This document shows, one piece after another, positions 45,012-53,842 of a stretch of DNA of 64,000 nucleotides. The notes beneath the pieces are model-generated. The model saw nothing but the letters and a program-made list of their open reading frames with translations. It did no database searches and had not been told where the DNA came from. The stretch comes from Colwellia sp. RSH04 (lineage in GTDB: Bacteria > Pseudomonadota > Gammaproteobacteria > Enterobacterales > Alteromonadaceae). Both the position numbers and the translations under genes were made by a program. The stretch spans positions 1 to 64,000 of the forward strand of contig NZ_QXIO01000001.1 in NCBI RefSeq assembly GCF_003545765.1, in the 5' to 3' direction. Numbering within the stretch: position 1 is the stretch's first letter; every line of letters starts with the position of its first letter.

Positions 45012-46106
45012 ATGACAGCACAAAACTCAAAATCACCAAGCTCAACTAAAAAAACATCATGGTTAATACCTAGCCTCGCGTTAATTATTTTACTCTTAAT
45101 GGTAGCGTGGTTAGCAGGCTTTTTTAATGAACAAGTAGCACCTGCAACATTGCCTATTCAAGCTAAGAGCGTTATTGATAAAGAAAACATCTTAACTGTA
45201 CAAAGCAAAGTAACGCAAAATATTGAAGGCGTTGCTGCGAGTTTGGTTGCTAAACAAAGCACAACTATTTCTTCACGAATGCTGGCAAGGGTAGCAAAAG
45301 TATATGTAAGAGCTGGTGATGAAGTTAAACAAGGCGACATTTTAATTGAGTTAGAGAAAAGCGATCTATTAGCGAAAGTAAAAGAAGCTGAGCAGCAAAT
45401 ATCATCAATTAATGCCAGAGTAGAAGAAGCACAAGCGAACTTCAATCGCGCTAAAGAGTTATACCATAAAAAAATTGCCTCTGCGTTCGATCTTGATAAA
45501 GCAAAAGCTAATTTTGACAGTATTAGCGCCGAGCTTACCGCAGCAGAACAAAGTAAAGCGCAAGCAGAAACGACTTTAAGTTATGCCACTATTAAGTCGC
45601 CTATTTCAGGGAAAGTGGTTGATCGCTTTACCGAACCTGGTAATACCGCACAACCTGGTACTAAGTTACTGACTTTATATAACCCCGTGTCGTTGAGAGT
45701 AGAAGCGCAAGTAAGAGAAGCCAGTGCCCTAACATTAAAACCTGGACAAACCATTAATGTTGAATTACTGAGTTTAATGAAAGTACTTCAAGGTAAAGTC
45801 GAAGAAATTGTACCAGCAGCAAATACTGGCTCACGCAGTTTTTTAGTGAAAGTGAGTATTGATTATCAACAAGGATTATTACCCGGTATGTACGCCCGTA
45901 TGCTTATTCCTGCTGATTTTAGTAAAAAGATAATTATACCAAAGGCGAGTATAACCCGAATTGGCCAATTAGATTTTGTATGGTTATTAGAAAATGGCGT
46001 TAAGCAAAAGCGTTTTATTCGCGTGGGTAATCAAGTCAGCATCAATCAAGTCAATGTTATTTCAGGACTTTCAGATGGTGATACCATTCTATTAAATAAA
46101 GCTTAG
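45012..46106 (+). CDS. RND efflux adaptor (HlyD/MFP family)
   Basis: 364 residues; periplasmic adaptor linking the RND pump to an outer-membrane channel. A single N-terminal anchor is at about 16-37 (SWLIPSLALIILLLMVAWL). The lipoyl half-motifs are VRAGDEVKQGDILIELEKSD and TIKSPISGKVVDRF. A coiled-coil hairpin lies between them (AEQQISSINARVEEAQANFN). The beta-barrel ends with LLPGMYARMLIPADF. AAGGTG precedes ATG. It is co-transcribed with the pump gene. Confidence 0.93.
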   Translation: MTAQNSKSPSSTKKTSWLIPSLALIILLLMVAWLAGFFNEQVAPATLPIQAKSVIDKENILTVQSKVTQNIEGVAASLVAKQSTTISSRMLARVAKVYVRAGDEVKQGDILIELEKSDLLAKVKEAEQQISSINARVEEAQANFNRAKELYHKKIASAFDLDKAKANFDSISAELTAAEQSKAQAETTLSYATIKSPISGKVVDRFTEPGNTAQPGTKLLTLYNPVSLRVEAQVREASALTLKPGQTINVELLSLMKVLQGKVEEIVPAANTGSRSFLVKVSIDYQQGLLPGMYARMLIPADFSKKIIIPKASITRIGQLDFVWLLENGVKQKRFIRVGNQVSINQVNVISGLSDGDTILLNKA

Positions 46107-46406
46107 GCGTATTTATCCATGTTTAATCATTCTGCCGAGCAATGAAAAGTATCAACAAAGGTCAATAGGTTCTAATAACCTAAAAAGTAAAGATGAAAGT
46201 AATCTTTGTTATAGTCGCTATTCAGTAAGATCTTTCATCTACTAGGTTATTTTAAAAAAGTGAGAAAACTTTACAAAAAATGCACAGCTGGTGTTAAAAA
46301 TTTGTTAGAATCGCGTCAAATTATTCTCTACTCCCATTTGATTATTATTGACTAGATCGTATTTCAAAGGGGAGTTGCACCACACATCAAATTGTAAAGG
46401 ATGATC

Positions 46407-47186
46407 ATGAAATCAAAATTAGCGATAACCGCCCTGTGCTTACTGCCACTTGCTAGCCAAACAGCTTTTGCTGAAGAAAAGAAAGCCTCAGAATTAACCA
46501 TGTCAGCTGAGCTTGGCTTTTTGTTCAAATCAGGTAACACCAAAAGTGGCGACATTAAAGCAGGTTTTAACCTTAAGCATAAGAAAGACCAATGGACTAA
46601 CCTTTTTGCTATTAATGCACTAGCAAAAAAACTTGAAGAAAAAGATGAAGAGACTGGCGATAAAGAGTTTGTTACCACGGATAACAAGTGGGATTTAAAA
46701 GCCCAAACTAACTATACTTTACATGAAAATGGCAAAAACTATTTATACGGTAACTTAGGCTACCAGCAAGATAAATTCAGCGGTTTTGAAAGTCAAAGTT
46801 CTTTATCTGCGGGTTGGGGTCGTCACTGGATTGATACTGAAACCAGTTCACTCTTTGCAGATATTGGTCCGGGTGTAAAATATGATGTAATTCGTGCCAC
46901 TGACACAGAGCTTCAAACAGAAGAGACAAACTTCATATTACAAGCACAAGCGTTATACACCACTAAAATTAATGAGTTTGTTGAATTCAAGCAATACTTA
47001 GTCGCTAAGCAAACCTTTGAATCAGGCAAGAACAGTGTTTATCAATCTGAAACTTCAATTACGACGAAATTAATTGAATCAATGCAGCTTAAGTTTGCTC
47101 TTCGTATCGATTACGACACAGAAGTAGCCCCAGAGTTTGAAAATACCAACACTGAAACGTCATTAACGTTAGTTTATAATTTTTAA
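46407..47186 (+). CDS. DUF481 (YdiY-type) outer-membrane protein
   Basis: 259 residues with signal peptide (KSKLAITALCLLPLASQTAFA) and a mature region rich in alternating strands (KAGFNLKHKKDQWTNLF, YGNLGYQQDKFSGFE, TSLTLVYNF ending in Phe, as in beta-barrels). This is the DUF481 family, sometimes called salt-induced outer-membrane protein; function unproven. The ATG at 46407 has AAAGG six bases before it, better than the ATG at 46401, which directly abuts the AAAGG. A strong terminator follows. The 46107-46406 gap shows only promoter-like AT-rich DNA. Confidence 0.85.
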   Translation: MKSKLAITALCLLPLASQTAFAEEKKASELTMSAELGFLFKSGNTKSGDIKAGFNLKHKKDQWTNLFAINALAKKLEEKDEETGDKEFVTTDNKWDLKAQTNYTLHENGKNYLYGNLGYQQDKFSGFESQSSLSAGWGRHWIDTETSSLFADIGPGVKYDVIRATDTELQTEETNFILQAQALYTTKINEFVEFKQYLVAKQTFESGKNSVYQSETSITTKLIESMQLKFALRIDYDTEVAPEFENTNTETSLTLVYNF

Positions 47187-47230
47187 TCACAACGTTATTT
47201 CTTTGTCATAAAAGCCTAAAACTAATTAAA

Positions 47231-47271
47231 AAAGGGTCAAAAGTAGTCAAGCTACTTTTGACCCTTTTCTT
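47231..47271 (+). terminator. Rho-independent terminator after the DUF481 gene
   Basis: AAAGGGTCAAAAGTAG-TCAAG-CTACTTTTGACCCTTTT followed by CTTT, 45 bases beyond the stop. It also lies right before the next operon. Confidence 0.93.
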
Positions 47272-47276
47272 TATAA

Positions 47277-48326
47277 GTGTATACTAAACATTATCTTAGT
47301 AATATTAGGTTTCATTCGTTGAAAAGTAATCCCTTGAGAAAGCTCTTTTCAATTACGCTCTATTTTACCTGTCTTGTGTCATGGGTTACTTCCTATGTGA
47401 ACGTAGCAATGGCGGATGAAACAAAATCATTACAAACACCTATACAATCAATAGCAATATTTTATCCTCGCTCAAAAGAACCTTATCGCACTATTTATCA
47501 AGAAATTATTGAAGGCATTGACAGCAAAGCTAACATGTCGTCACAAAGAATTGTCTTTGAACGCATTATTTTAGAGAAGAGCTTTGACAGTGAAGCCATT
47601 GCTAATGACCTCAAAAAAAACGGTATCACCAAAGCGATAGTGTTAGGTCGACTTGGCTGGAAGTTAGCTAAAGGGCTTTATCAATACAAAGAAGACAATG
47701 GTAAACCTACATTTCATATAGTATCGGGCGCACTACCCATCAGTCCAAATGGCTTATCTGGTATCAGTCTTATTACCGCTCCCTCTGCACTTTTTGATTA
47801 CTTAACAGAAGTTGCCCCTACGGTGCAAAATATTCATTTTGCGTATAGCAAACAAAGTGAATGGTTAGTTGATATCGCCAGAAAAGCAGCACACAGTAAA
47901 GGGCTGTCATTAAATACTCACAAAGTAACAACCACTAAGGAAGCGTTTACATATTACAAAAACCTGTTTAATTCAGATATTTCAAATAAAGATGCTATTT
48001 GGCTTCCTGTAGATAGGATAGCCTCAAACGACAAAGTAACTTTACCTCTAATTTTAGAAAAATCGTGGTCAAAAGAAGTGGTGGTGTTCTCAAGTAAACC
48101 TTCTCACGCAAAACGTGGCGTATTATTCTCGACCTACCCTGATAATTTCTCTATGGGGACACAACTTTTTACTATGGTAAACGAACTTTCAAAGCAACCC
48201 ATGCAGAAAAACTTTTCCCCGTTAAAGTCCACTTTACTCGCTATCAATTTAAGAACTGCTGCTCATTTAGGTTTTAAGTATAGTAGTAAGCAGCAAGAAA
48301 CCTTTAAACTCACTTTTCCTAAGTAG
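47277..48326 (+). CDS. Periplasmic substrate-binding protein (ABC_sub_bind-like)
   Basis: 349 residues. A hydrophobic leader (FSITLYFTCLVSWVTSYVNV, then AMADET) suggests export. The mature part follows the two-lobe fold of the ABC_sub_bind/TrpX group: SIAIFYPRSKEPYRTIYQEI, GITKAIVLGRLGWKLAKG, VQNIHFAYSKQSEWLVDIA and EVVVFSSKPSHAKRGVLFS. The GTG at 47277 sits in the terminator tail, so the true start may be an internal TTG. No ABC permease or ATPase is nearby. Instead a histidine kinase follows five bases later, so it may be the sensor's ligand binder. The ligand is unknown. Confidence 0.7.
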   Translation: MYTKHYLSNIRFHSLKSNPLRKLFSITLYFTCLVSWVTSYVNVAMADETKSLQTPIQSIAIFYPRSKEPYRTIYQEIIEGIDSKANMSSQRIVFERIILEKSFDSEAIANDLKKNGITKAIVLGRLGWKLAKGLYQYKEDNGKPTFHIVSGALPISPNGLSGISLITAPSALFDYLTEVAPTVQNIHFAYSKQSEWLVDIARKAAHSKGLSLNTHKVTTTKEAFTYYKNLFNSDISNKDAIWLPVDRIASNDKVTLPLILEKSWSKEVVVFSSKPSHAKRGVLFSTYPDNFSMGTQLFTMVNELSKQPMQKNFSPLKSTLLAINLRTAAHLGFKYSSKQQETFKLTFPK

Positions 48327-48331
48327 TACTG

Positions 48332-49909
48332 ATGCAACTTTCTTACTTATTTCCCTATAAAAGAAGCTTTAAGAGTCAGCTACTTAGTTTATTTTTATTG
48401 TTAGTTATTATCCTTGCTTTAACAACTTCGGCTTTAACCGCTTGGCAAAGTAGTAAAACCATTAGCGAAGCAACCATAGAAAATGGTTTACAAATCACCC
48501 ATAATTTTGCTGAGCAAAGTGTTCTGGCGTTAGTAACTGGCAGTATTGAAAATGCTAACGAAGCCGTAACCAATACCCTAGGCTTTAGGCCTATAATGGC
48601 AGTTTCTATATTAAATACCGACGGTGAGGTATTGTTATCCTCAGAAAACATGTCCTTAAAAAACGTTGTTTCAGATATCAATGCGCTTAAAAGTATTAGT
48701 CAACTTGTTCATGAATCAGATATGTTTTGGGTGTTTAGTTCTCCCGTTTACTTGCAAGATGAACAATACGACGATGAACTGATTGAACCCGATAATGAAA
48801 CGCTACAACAAGAGCTAATCGGCTATGTATTAGTTGAGTACAGTAAAAAAGAGTTACATAAAATACAACGTACTATCTTCATCAGTAATATTGTTACAGG
48901 CTCAATTATCGCATTAATTCTTGCCTTAGTTATGCGTATTATTATTACTCGTATGACTAAACCTTTACTGGCAATTTCACAAACAATGGAAAGCGCTCGC
49001 GAAACAGGGCTATACCCTAAAGCCCAAGTAGCAGGCGCTCTTGAACTTAGGCAGATTGCCCATGCCTACAATCAACTGATGACAATTTTAGAAGTGCAAA
49101 ATGCTGAATTAGCCAAGAGCAGAGATACACTAGAATCTGAAGTAGAAATACGTACACAAGAACTTGTTGTCGCAAGAGATGGCGCTTTAACAGCGAGTCG
49201 TCATAAGTCTGAATTTTTAGCCAATATAAGCCATGAACTCCGAACTCCGCTGCAAGCTATAATCGGTTACACTGATTTAGTACGAGAAGATTTAGAGTTA
49301 GAGTGCATGGACACCCAAGTTGAAGATCTTAACAGAAGTATTCGCAGCGCTAATACTCTACTTGCATTAATAAACAATATTTTAGATTTAGCTAAAATAG
49401 AAGCAGGTAGAATGGATCTTCATGCTAAAGAGACAAGTATTAAGCAATTATTAGCTGAAACTATTGAAACGGTAACGCCAATGGCTGCTGCGAACAATAA
49501 TACATTAAACATGACTACCGGAGAGTTAGCTAGCACATTATTTGTCGACCGACAAAAGCTAATGCAAATATTTTTAAATTTATTGAGTAATGCCTGTAAA
49601 TTCACTAAAAACGGTGAAATAACCTTTCATATCTATAATGACTTATCATTTCTTTATTTCTCGGTACAAGATACAGGTGTAGGCATCGCCAAAGACATGC
49701 TTGATTATATTTTTGAGCAATTCACTCAAGTAGACGGAAGTCAAACAAGACAATTTGAAGGCACAGGTTTAGGCATGGCCATAACACAAAACTTTTGCCA
49801 GCTTATGGGCGGCCAACTTACCGTCAAAAGTGAAGTCAATGTCGGTTCAACTTTTAGCGTTAAAATTCCCTTAGTTTGGGATGAACATGAAATTAGTGAT
49901 ACAAAATAA
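48332..49909 (+). CDS. Membrane histidine kinase
   Basis: 525 residues. Helix 1 is at about 16-38, a periplasmic sensor domain at 39-182 and helix 2 at 183-205, followed by a HAMP-like segment and a coiled coil (EVQNAELAKSRDTLESEVEI). The HisKA phosphorylation site is EFLANISHELRTPLQAIIGY (His at 301). The ATPase domain has FLNLLSNACKFTKNGEI, VQDTGVGIAKDML and FEGTGLGMAITQ. No receiver domain is attached, so it needs a separate regulator; the GGDEF/EAL protein at 55679-58183 is the nearest candidate. It is second in the operon. Confidence 0.93.
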   Translation: MQLSYLFPYKRSFKSQLLSLFLLLVIILALTTSALTAWQSSKTISEATIENGLQITHNFAEQSVLALVTGSIENANEAVTNTLGFRPIMAVSILNTDGEVLLSSENMSLKNVVSDINALKSISQLVHESDMFWVFSSPVYLQDEQYDDELIEPDNETLQQELIGYVLVEYSKKELHKIQRTIFISNIVTGSIIALILALVMRIIITRMTKPLLAISQTMESARETGLYPKAQVAGALELRQIAHAYNQLMTILEVQNAELAKSRDTLESEVEIRTQELVVARDGALTASRHKSEFLANISHELRTPLQAIIGYTDLVREDLELECMDTQVEDLNRSIRSANTLLALINNILDLAKIEAGRMDLHAKETSIKQLLAETIETVTPMAAANNNTLNMTTGELASTLFVDRQKLMQIFLNLLSNACKFTKNGEITFHIYNDLSFLYFSVQDTGVGIAKDMLDYIFEQFTQVDGSQTRQFEGTGLGMAITQNFCQLMGGQLTVKSEVNVGSTFSVKIPLVWDEHEISDTK

Positions 49910-49925
49910 TAAACGGAGAGTACAA

Positions 49926-52148
49926 ATGTCTATTTCAATGAAATATATCTCTTTATCAATACTAACGGCACTATCATTATCTTCAACCACGGTCCTGAGC
50001 AAAAATTATCAAACCGTATCGTTCCTTCCTGAGGAGTACTTTTCAGAAGACAGCGAAGACAGCCTAGCTGACTTTTATGGCGACGAAGAGTTTGTCAGCA
50101 TTGCGACAGGTAATAAAGTACTTATAAAAAAAGCGCCTTCTGTTGCCACGGTAATTTCAGCAACGCAAATAGCACATATGGGTGCAAAAACCGTAGCCGA
50201 AGCGTTAGAAAATGTTCCTGGTTTACACGTTTACCCTTCACCTTTTAATCGTATGAATAATTCATTTTCGATTCGTGGCATTCATACCGATCAAAACCCT
50301 CAAGTACTCTTTTTAATTAATGGTTTACCGGTCAGAGAAGAATACACAGGTGCTCGGCCTGAAACCTTTCAAATGCCAGTGCATACTATAGAACGAATTG
50401 AAGTTATTCGAGGACCAGGTTCTGCTGTATATGGTGCTGATGCTTATTCAGGCGTAATTAACGTAATCACCCAAGATATCACCGCACTAGAAAAAAGCAG
50501 TTATGGCATCAGCTATGGCAGCTTTAACTCTTCAAATGCATGGTACAAAAACTCTTTCTCATCTGAGCACGTCAATTTTGGTATCGCCATAGAAAGTTTA
50601 AAAGGTGATGGTGATGAAGATCGTATAATAAGTAGAGATTTACAATCAATCTTTGATGACACATTAGGCACAAACGCTTCATTAACGCCAGCCCCAGTAT
50701 CAACTAACTATAATATTTTAGATGTCAGGCTATCTGCTGCTACCGAGCAACTAAACGCTAACTTTTGGTATTGGAACAACGATGATGCAGGGCAAGGCCT
50801 TGGAGCAGCACAAGCACTTGACCCCTCAGGCACACAAAACACAAATATTTATCAATTTGACCTTGCATACGACTGGCAATTATCAGGCTGGGATGCGAAA
50901 GTCCTCTACAACTATTATCAGCTTGAAACTAAAGCAGAATTTACCATATTACCTGCAGGAGCACTGATTCCCTTGGGTTCAGATGGAAATATGAACTTAG
51001 TTTCCCCTGTCGGTATTGGCTTATTTACTGAAGGGTTAAAGGGAAACCCTGCACCGAAAGAGGTTTTGAACTCTATTGATTTTAATGCGCTTTCTTCGCA
51101 CTACAACGATCATCAATTTAGAGTTGCTATCGGGGTATCCCAAAGAAAGCTAACAGCAAGTGAACAAAAAAACTTTGGCCCTGGTGTACTGGATATGGAG
51201 CATGTCAGTCAACTCTTTTCATCAGGTCAACCTATTGTAGTTGATGGCATATTAACAGACGTAACCAATACGCCCTATGTATTTGTCAAAGATGTTGAGC
51301 GTTTCAATAGTTATGTCAGTTTACAAGATCAATGGAAGTTTGCTAACGATTGGGAGTTAACCGCAGGCCTTCGTTACGACTATTACGATGATTTTGGTTC
51401 AACTATAAATCCAAGACTCGCATTAGTATGGGAAATGACACAGAGTACTTCTTCAAAATTTCTTTATGGCAGAGCATTTAGAGCACCTGCCTTTGATACT
51501 TTATATGCAATAAACAACCCTGTAGGTTTAGGTAACCCAAGTTTATCCCCTGAAACGATAGATACCCTTGAAGTCAGTATTAACCAACAGCTCTCAAAAG
51601 ATTTTAATTGGTCTACCAATGTATTTGCTTATGAAAGTAAAAACCTCATTGAGTTCGTTCCTGATCAAGGTACTACCACAACAACAGCGCAGAATGCCCG
51701 AGGTCAAGTTGGTTATGGTTTTGAAAGTGAATTAAGTTGGAATAACATCACAGGATTGTGGAAACTAAATTACTCTTGGCAACATTCAGAGGATGATGAA
51801 ACAAAGCAAACTATAATCATGGCGCCTCGTCAGTTATTTAACGCAATGTACGATAGCCAAATAACTGAATCGCTCAACTTCAACGCAAAACTTAACTGGG
51901 TTGGAGATCGTGCGAGGCAAGTTGGTGATACACGTCCTGAATTAGATAACTATGCTACTGTAGACGTTGCCTTACACTGGGATCTTGATGCCGAACATGT
52001 CTGGAAAGTATCACTTATTGGCAAAAACATCACTGATGAATCAGCATTTGAACCCTCTCATCCATTAGTACCTGAAGCTATGGGCCCCATATCAGATTAC
52101 CCCATTCAAGGTCGCTCTTTCTACCTTCAATTAAGTAAAAATCTTTGA
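49926..52148 (+). CDS. TonB-dependent outer-membrane receptor
   Basis: 740 residues. Signal peptide (SISMKYISLSILTALSLSST), an N-terminal acidic region (EDSEDSLADFYGDEEF), then the plug domain with KAPSVATVISATQIAHMGAK and VIRGPGSAVYGADAYSGVIN. A 22-strand barrel follows and ends in ...YLQLSKNL. The start at 49926 was chosen for its GGAGAG five bases upstream rather than the ATG 45 bases earlier. It is third in the binding-protein/kinase operon and 13 bases before the citrate-synthase-like pair, so it likely imports the substrate that the module senses or uses. Confidence 0.92.
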   Translation: MSISMKYISLSILTALSLSSTTVLSKNYQTVSFLPEEYFSEDSEDSLADFYGDEEFVSIATGNKVLIKKAPSVATVISATQIAHMGAKTVAEALENVPGLHVYPSPFNRMNNSFSIRGIHTDQNPQVLFLINGLPVREEYTGARPETFQMPVHTIERIEVIRGPGSAVYGADAYSGVINVITQDITALEKSSYGISYGSFNSSNAWYKNSFSSEHVNFGIAIESLKGDGDEDRIISRDLQSIFDDTLGTNASLTPAPVSTNYNILDVRLSAATEQLNANFWYWNNDDAGQGLGAAQALDPSGTQNTNIYQFDLAYDWQLSGWDAKVLYNYYQLETKAEFTILPAGALIPLGSDGNMNLVSPVGIGLFTEGLKGNPAPKEVLNSIDFNALSSHYNDHQFRVAIGVSQRKLTASEQKNFGPGVLDMEHVSQLFSSGQPIVVDGILTDVTNTPYVFVKDVERFNSYVSLQDQWKFANDWELTAGLRYDYYDDFGSTINPRLALVWEMTQSTSSKFLYGRAFRAPAFDTLYAINNPVGLGNPSLSPETIDTLEVSINQQLSKDFNWSTNVFAYESKNLIEFVPDQGTTTTTAQNARGQVGYGFESELSWNNITGLWKLNYSWQHSEDDETKQTIIMAPRQLFNAMYDSQITESLNFNAKLNWVGDRARQVGDTRPELDNYATVDVALHWDLDAEHVWKVSLIGKNITDESAFEPSHPLVPEAMGPISDYPIQGRSFYLQLSKNL

Positions 52149-52161
52149 ATGAGTAATTATT

Positions 52162-52983
52162 ATGAATAGTAGAAAAGTTAATATTGAAAGTAGAAATGAA
52201 CAGTTCTCTACAAAAATAAAGAGCAGAATTACGCTAGAAATACCTAGCGATGACAATGAGTTTTTGGCTCAACAAACTTATACACACGGTTATAACGTAC
52301 TTGATTTAATGGATCACTGTGATCCCATTGATAATCTTTTTTTGATTTTCAAAGGCGAATTACCCAATGCGATAGAAAAGAAAATACTCACAAAATTATC
52401 AATATTTTTAATGAACCAAGGCCCAAGAACCATAGCAGCAAGAACAGGCGCCAATGCAGGGGTAGGTCGAACTGACGTAAATCACATCCTCCCGATTGCG
52501 ATCATGGGAATGAGCGGTAATTATGGCGGTTCAAAAGAAGTGGAAAATGCCATGAGGTTTGTTCATCGTAATGTTGATAAAGATGCCGCTAACGTAGCTA
52601 AACAATGCTTAGCTGATAAGCCTGATGATGTTGAAGGTGACTGGATTATAGCTCCAGGTTTTGGTACTGATTTTAGAGGTCAATCTCCTTTTTTATTAGA
52701 CGTTAAAGATAAGTTTATGCAAGCTTGCCCTGATAACGGATATCTTGCTTGGTGCCAAAAATTCATTAACGCTTTGCCTGCAGAGAAAAACTGTGGTTGG
52801 CGATTAGCATCAATTGTAGCAGGCGTTTTACTTGACCTTGGTATACCTGCAAGGGTCGGAGCAGGACTTTTTCAATTACTCGCTAGCCCCACCGCCTTCG
52901 CTCATGGAGTTAGCTTCGCTGATAAACCCATTACTGAGATTCCCTTTTTAAAAGATGAAGATTATGAAATCAAACCAATCTAA
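52162..52983 (+). CDS. Citrate-synthase-fold protein 1, catalytic histidines apparently absent
   Basis: 273 residues, about two thirds of a normal citrate synthase and similar in length to short citrate-synthase-like and citryl-CoA lyase-like proteins. TYTHGYNVLDLMDHCDPIDN and LGIPARVGAGLFQLLASP match the fold. By eye the citrate synthase loop GPLHGGA aligns with GMSGNYGGSKEVENA, and GFGHRVY aligns with APGFGTDFRGQSP. Both catalytic histidines are thus replaced, whereas an acidic residue survives in SFADKPITEI. It overlaps the next gene by 20 bases, which points to a two-subunit protein. Reaction not known; a non-citrate aldol or lyase chemistry, or a CoA-binding role, is possible. Confidence 0.8.
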   Translation: MNSRKVNIESRNEQFSTKIKSRITLEIPSDDNEFLAQQTYTHGYNVLDLMDHCDPIDNLFLIFKGELPNAIEKKILTKLSIFLMNQGPRTIAARTGANAGVGRTDVNHILPIAIMGMSGNYGGSKEVENAMRFVHRNVDKDAANVAKQCLADKPDDVEGDWIIAPGFGTDFRGQSPFLLDVKDKFMQACPDNGYLAWCQKFINALPAEKNCGWRLASIVAGVLLDLGIPARVGAGLFQLLASPTAFAHGVSFADKPITEIPFLKDEDYEIKPI

Positions 52984-53806
52984 AAGTATTTGGCAAAAAA
53001 ATCGCGGAAAAATATCAACAAATAAAGGCGGTTGGCGTATCGGAGAAGCCATTTACAATTGTGGATTCTCCATGATGGACGATCTTGTCGGCAAAAAGTC
53101 TTTCTTTCAAACCTTAGTGTTAAATGTCACCGGTAAATTACCAAGTGAAAAAATGGCACATTGGTTTGAAGCCAGTTTTATCTGCTTAAGCTGGCCTGAC
53201 TCAAGGATTTGGTGTAATCAAAATGGTGCCTTACTAGGCACAAGTCAAGGTTCGCCAGTCGCAGGCGTTGCTGCTGGAATATTATCAGCTGATTCACGTA
53301 TGTATGGACCTGGCTCTATTTCGGGTGGGGCAGAATTTATTATTCGAGCATTAGCATGGTCAAAACAAGGACTGACACCTTTAGACATTATTCAAAAAGA
53401 ACTTGCCAGTAAATATACTAAACCTGGCAATAAACCAGTGATAGTAGGTTATGCAAGGCCAATTGCCACAGGCGATGAAAGGGTAGAAGCAATGGAGAAA
53501 GTCTCTAAGTCGTTAGGCTTTATCGAAAAAGAACACTTAACCTTAGCTTTTGAGATACACAAAACGTTAGCAGAGCATTATCAAGAAAACATGAACTATG
53601 TTGGTTATGTTACAGCATTTCTAGTTGATGAAGGCTTTAGCGTCAATGAAATACATCGGATTTATAGCACTTGGGTTCACTCAGGTGTTCACGCTTGTTT
53701 TGCTGAAGCAAACGATAATATTGCTGGCACCTTCCTACCGTTGGCTTGCGATGATATTGAGTATGTTGGCAAGGCGCCAAGAAAGTTCCCGAAAAACGCC
53801 CAATAA
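52964..53806 (+). CDS. Citrate-synthase-fold protein 2, partner of the preceding gene
   Basis: 280 residues. NKGGWRIGEAIYNCGFSMMD and VGKKSFFQTLVLNVTGKLPS open it. The fold blocks YGPGSISGGAEFIIRAL (aligned with GPLHGGA) and VGYARPIATGDERVEAM (aligned with GFGHRVY-x-DPR) are clear, but Ser and Ala stand where the two histidines should be. It is a paralogue of the previous gene and overlaps its end, so a heteromeric enzyme is likely. The ORF has an alternative ATG at 52955; the ATG at 52964 is preferred, though the ribosome-binding site is weak for both. It ends 36 bases from a convergent thiamine-enzyme gene. Confidence 0.8.
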   Translation: MKSNQSKSIWQKNRGKISTNKGGWRIGEAIYNCGFSMMDDLVGKKSFFQTLVLNVTGKLPSEKMAHWFEASFICLSWPDSRIWCNQNGALLGTSQGSPVAGVAAGILSADSRMYGPGSISGGAEFIIRALAWSKQGLTPLDIIQKELASKYTKPGNKPVIVGYARPIATGDERVEAMEKVSKSLGFIEKEHLTLAFEIHKTLAEHYQENMNYVGYVTAFLVDEGFSVNEIHRIYSTWVHSGVHACFAEANDNIAGTFLPLACDDIEYVGKAPRKFPKNAQ

Positions 53807-53842
53807 AATAAGCGCCTTGAGTTGTACGTTTAATATAAATAA

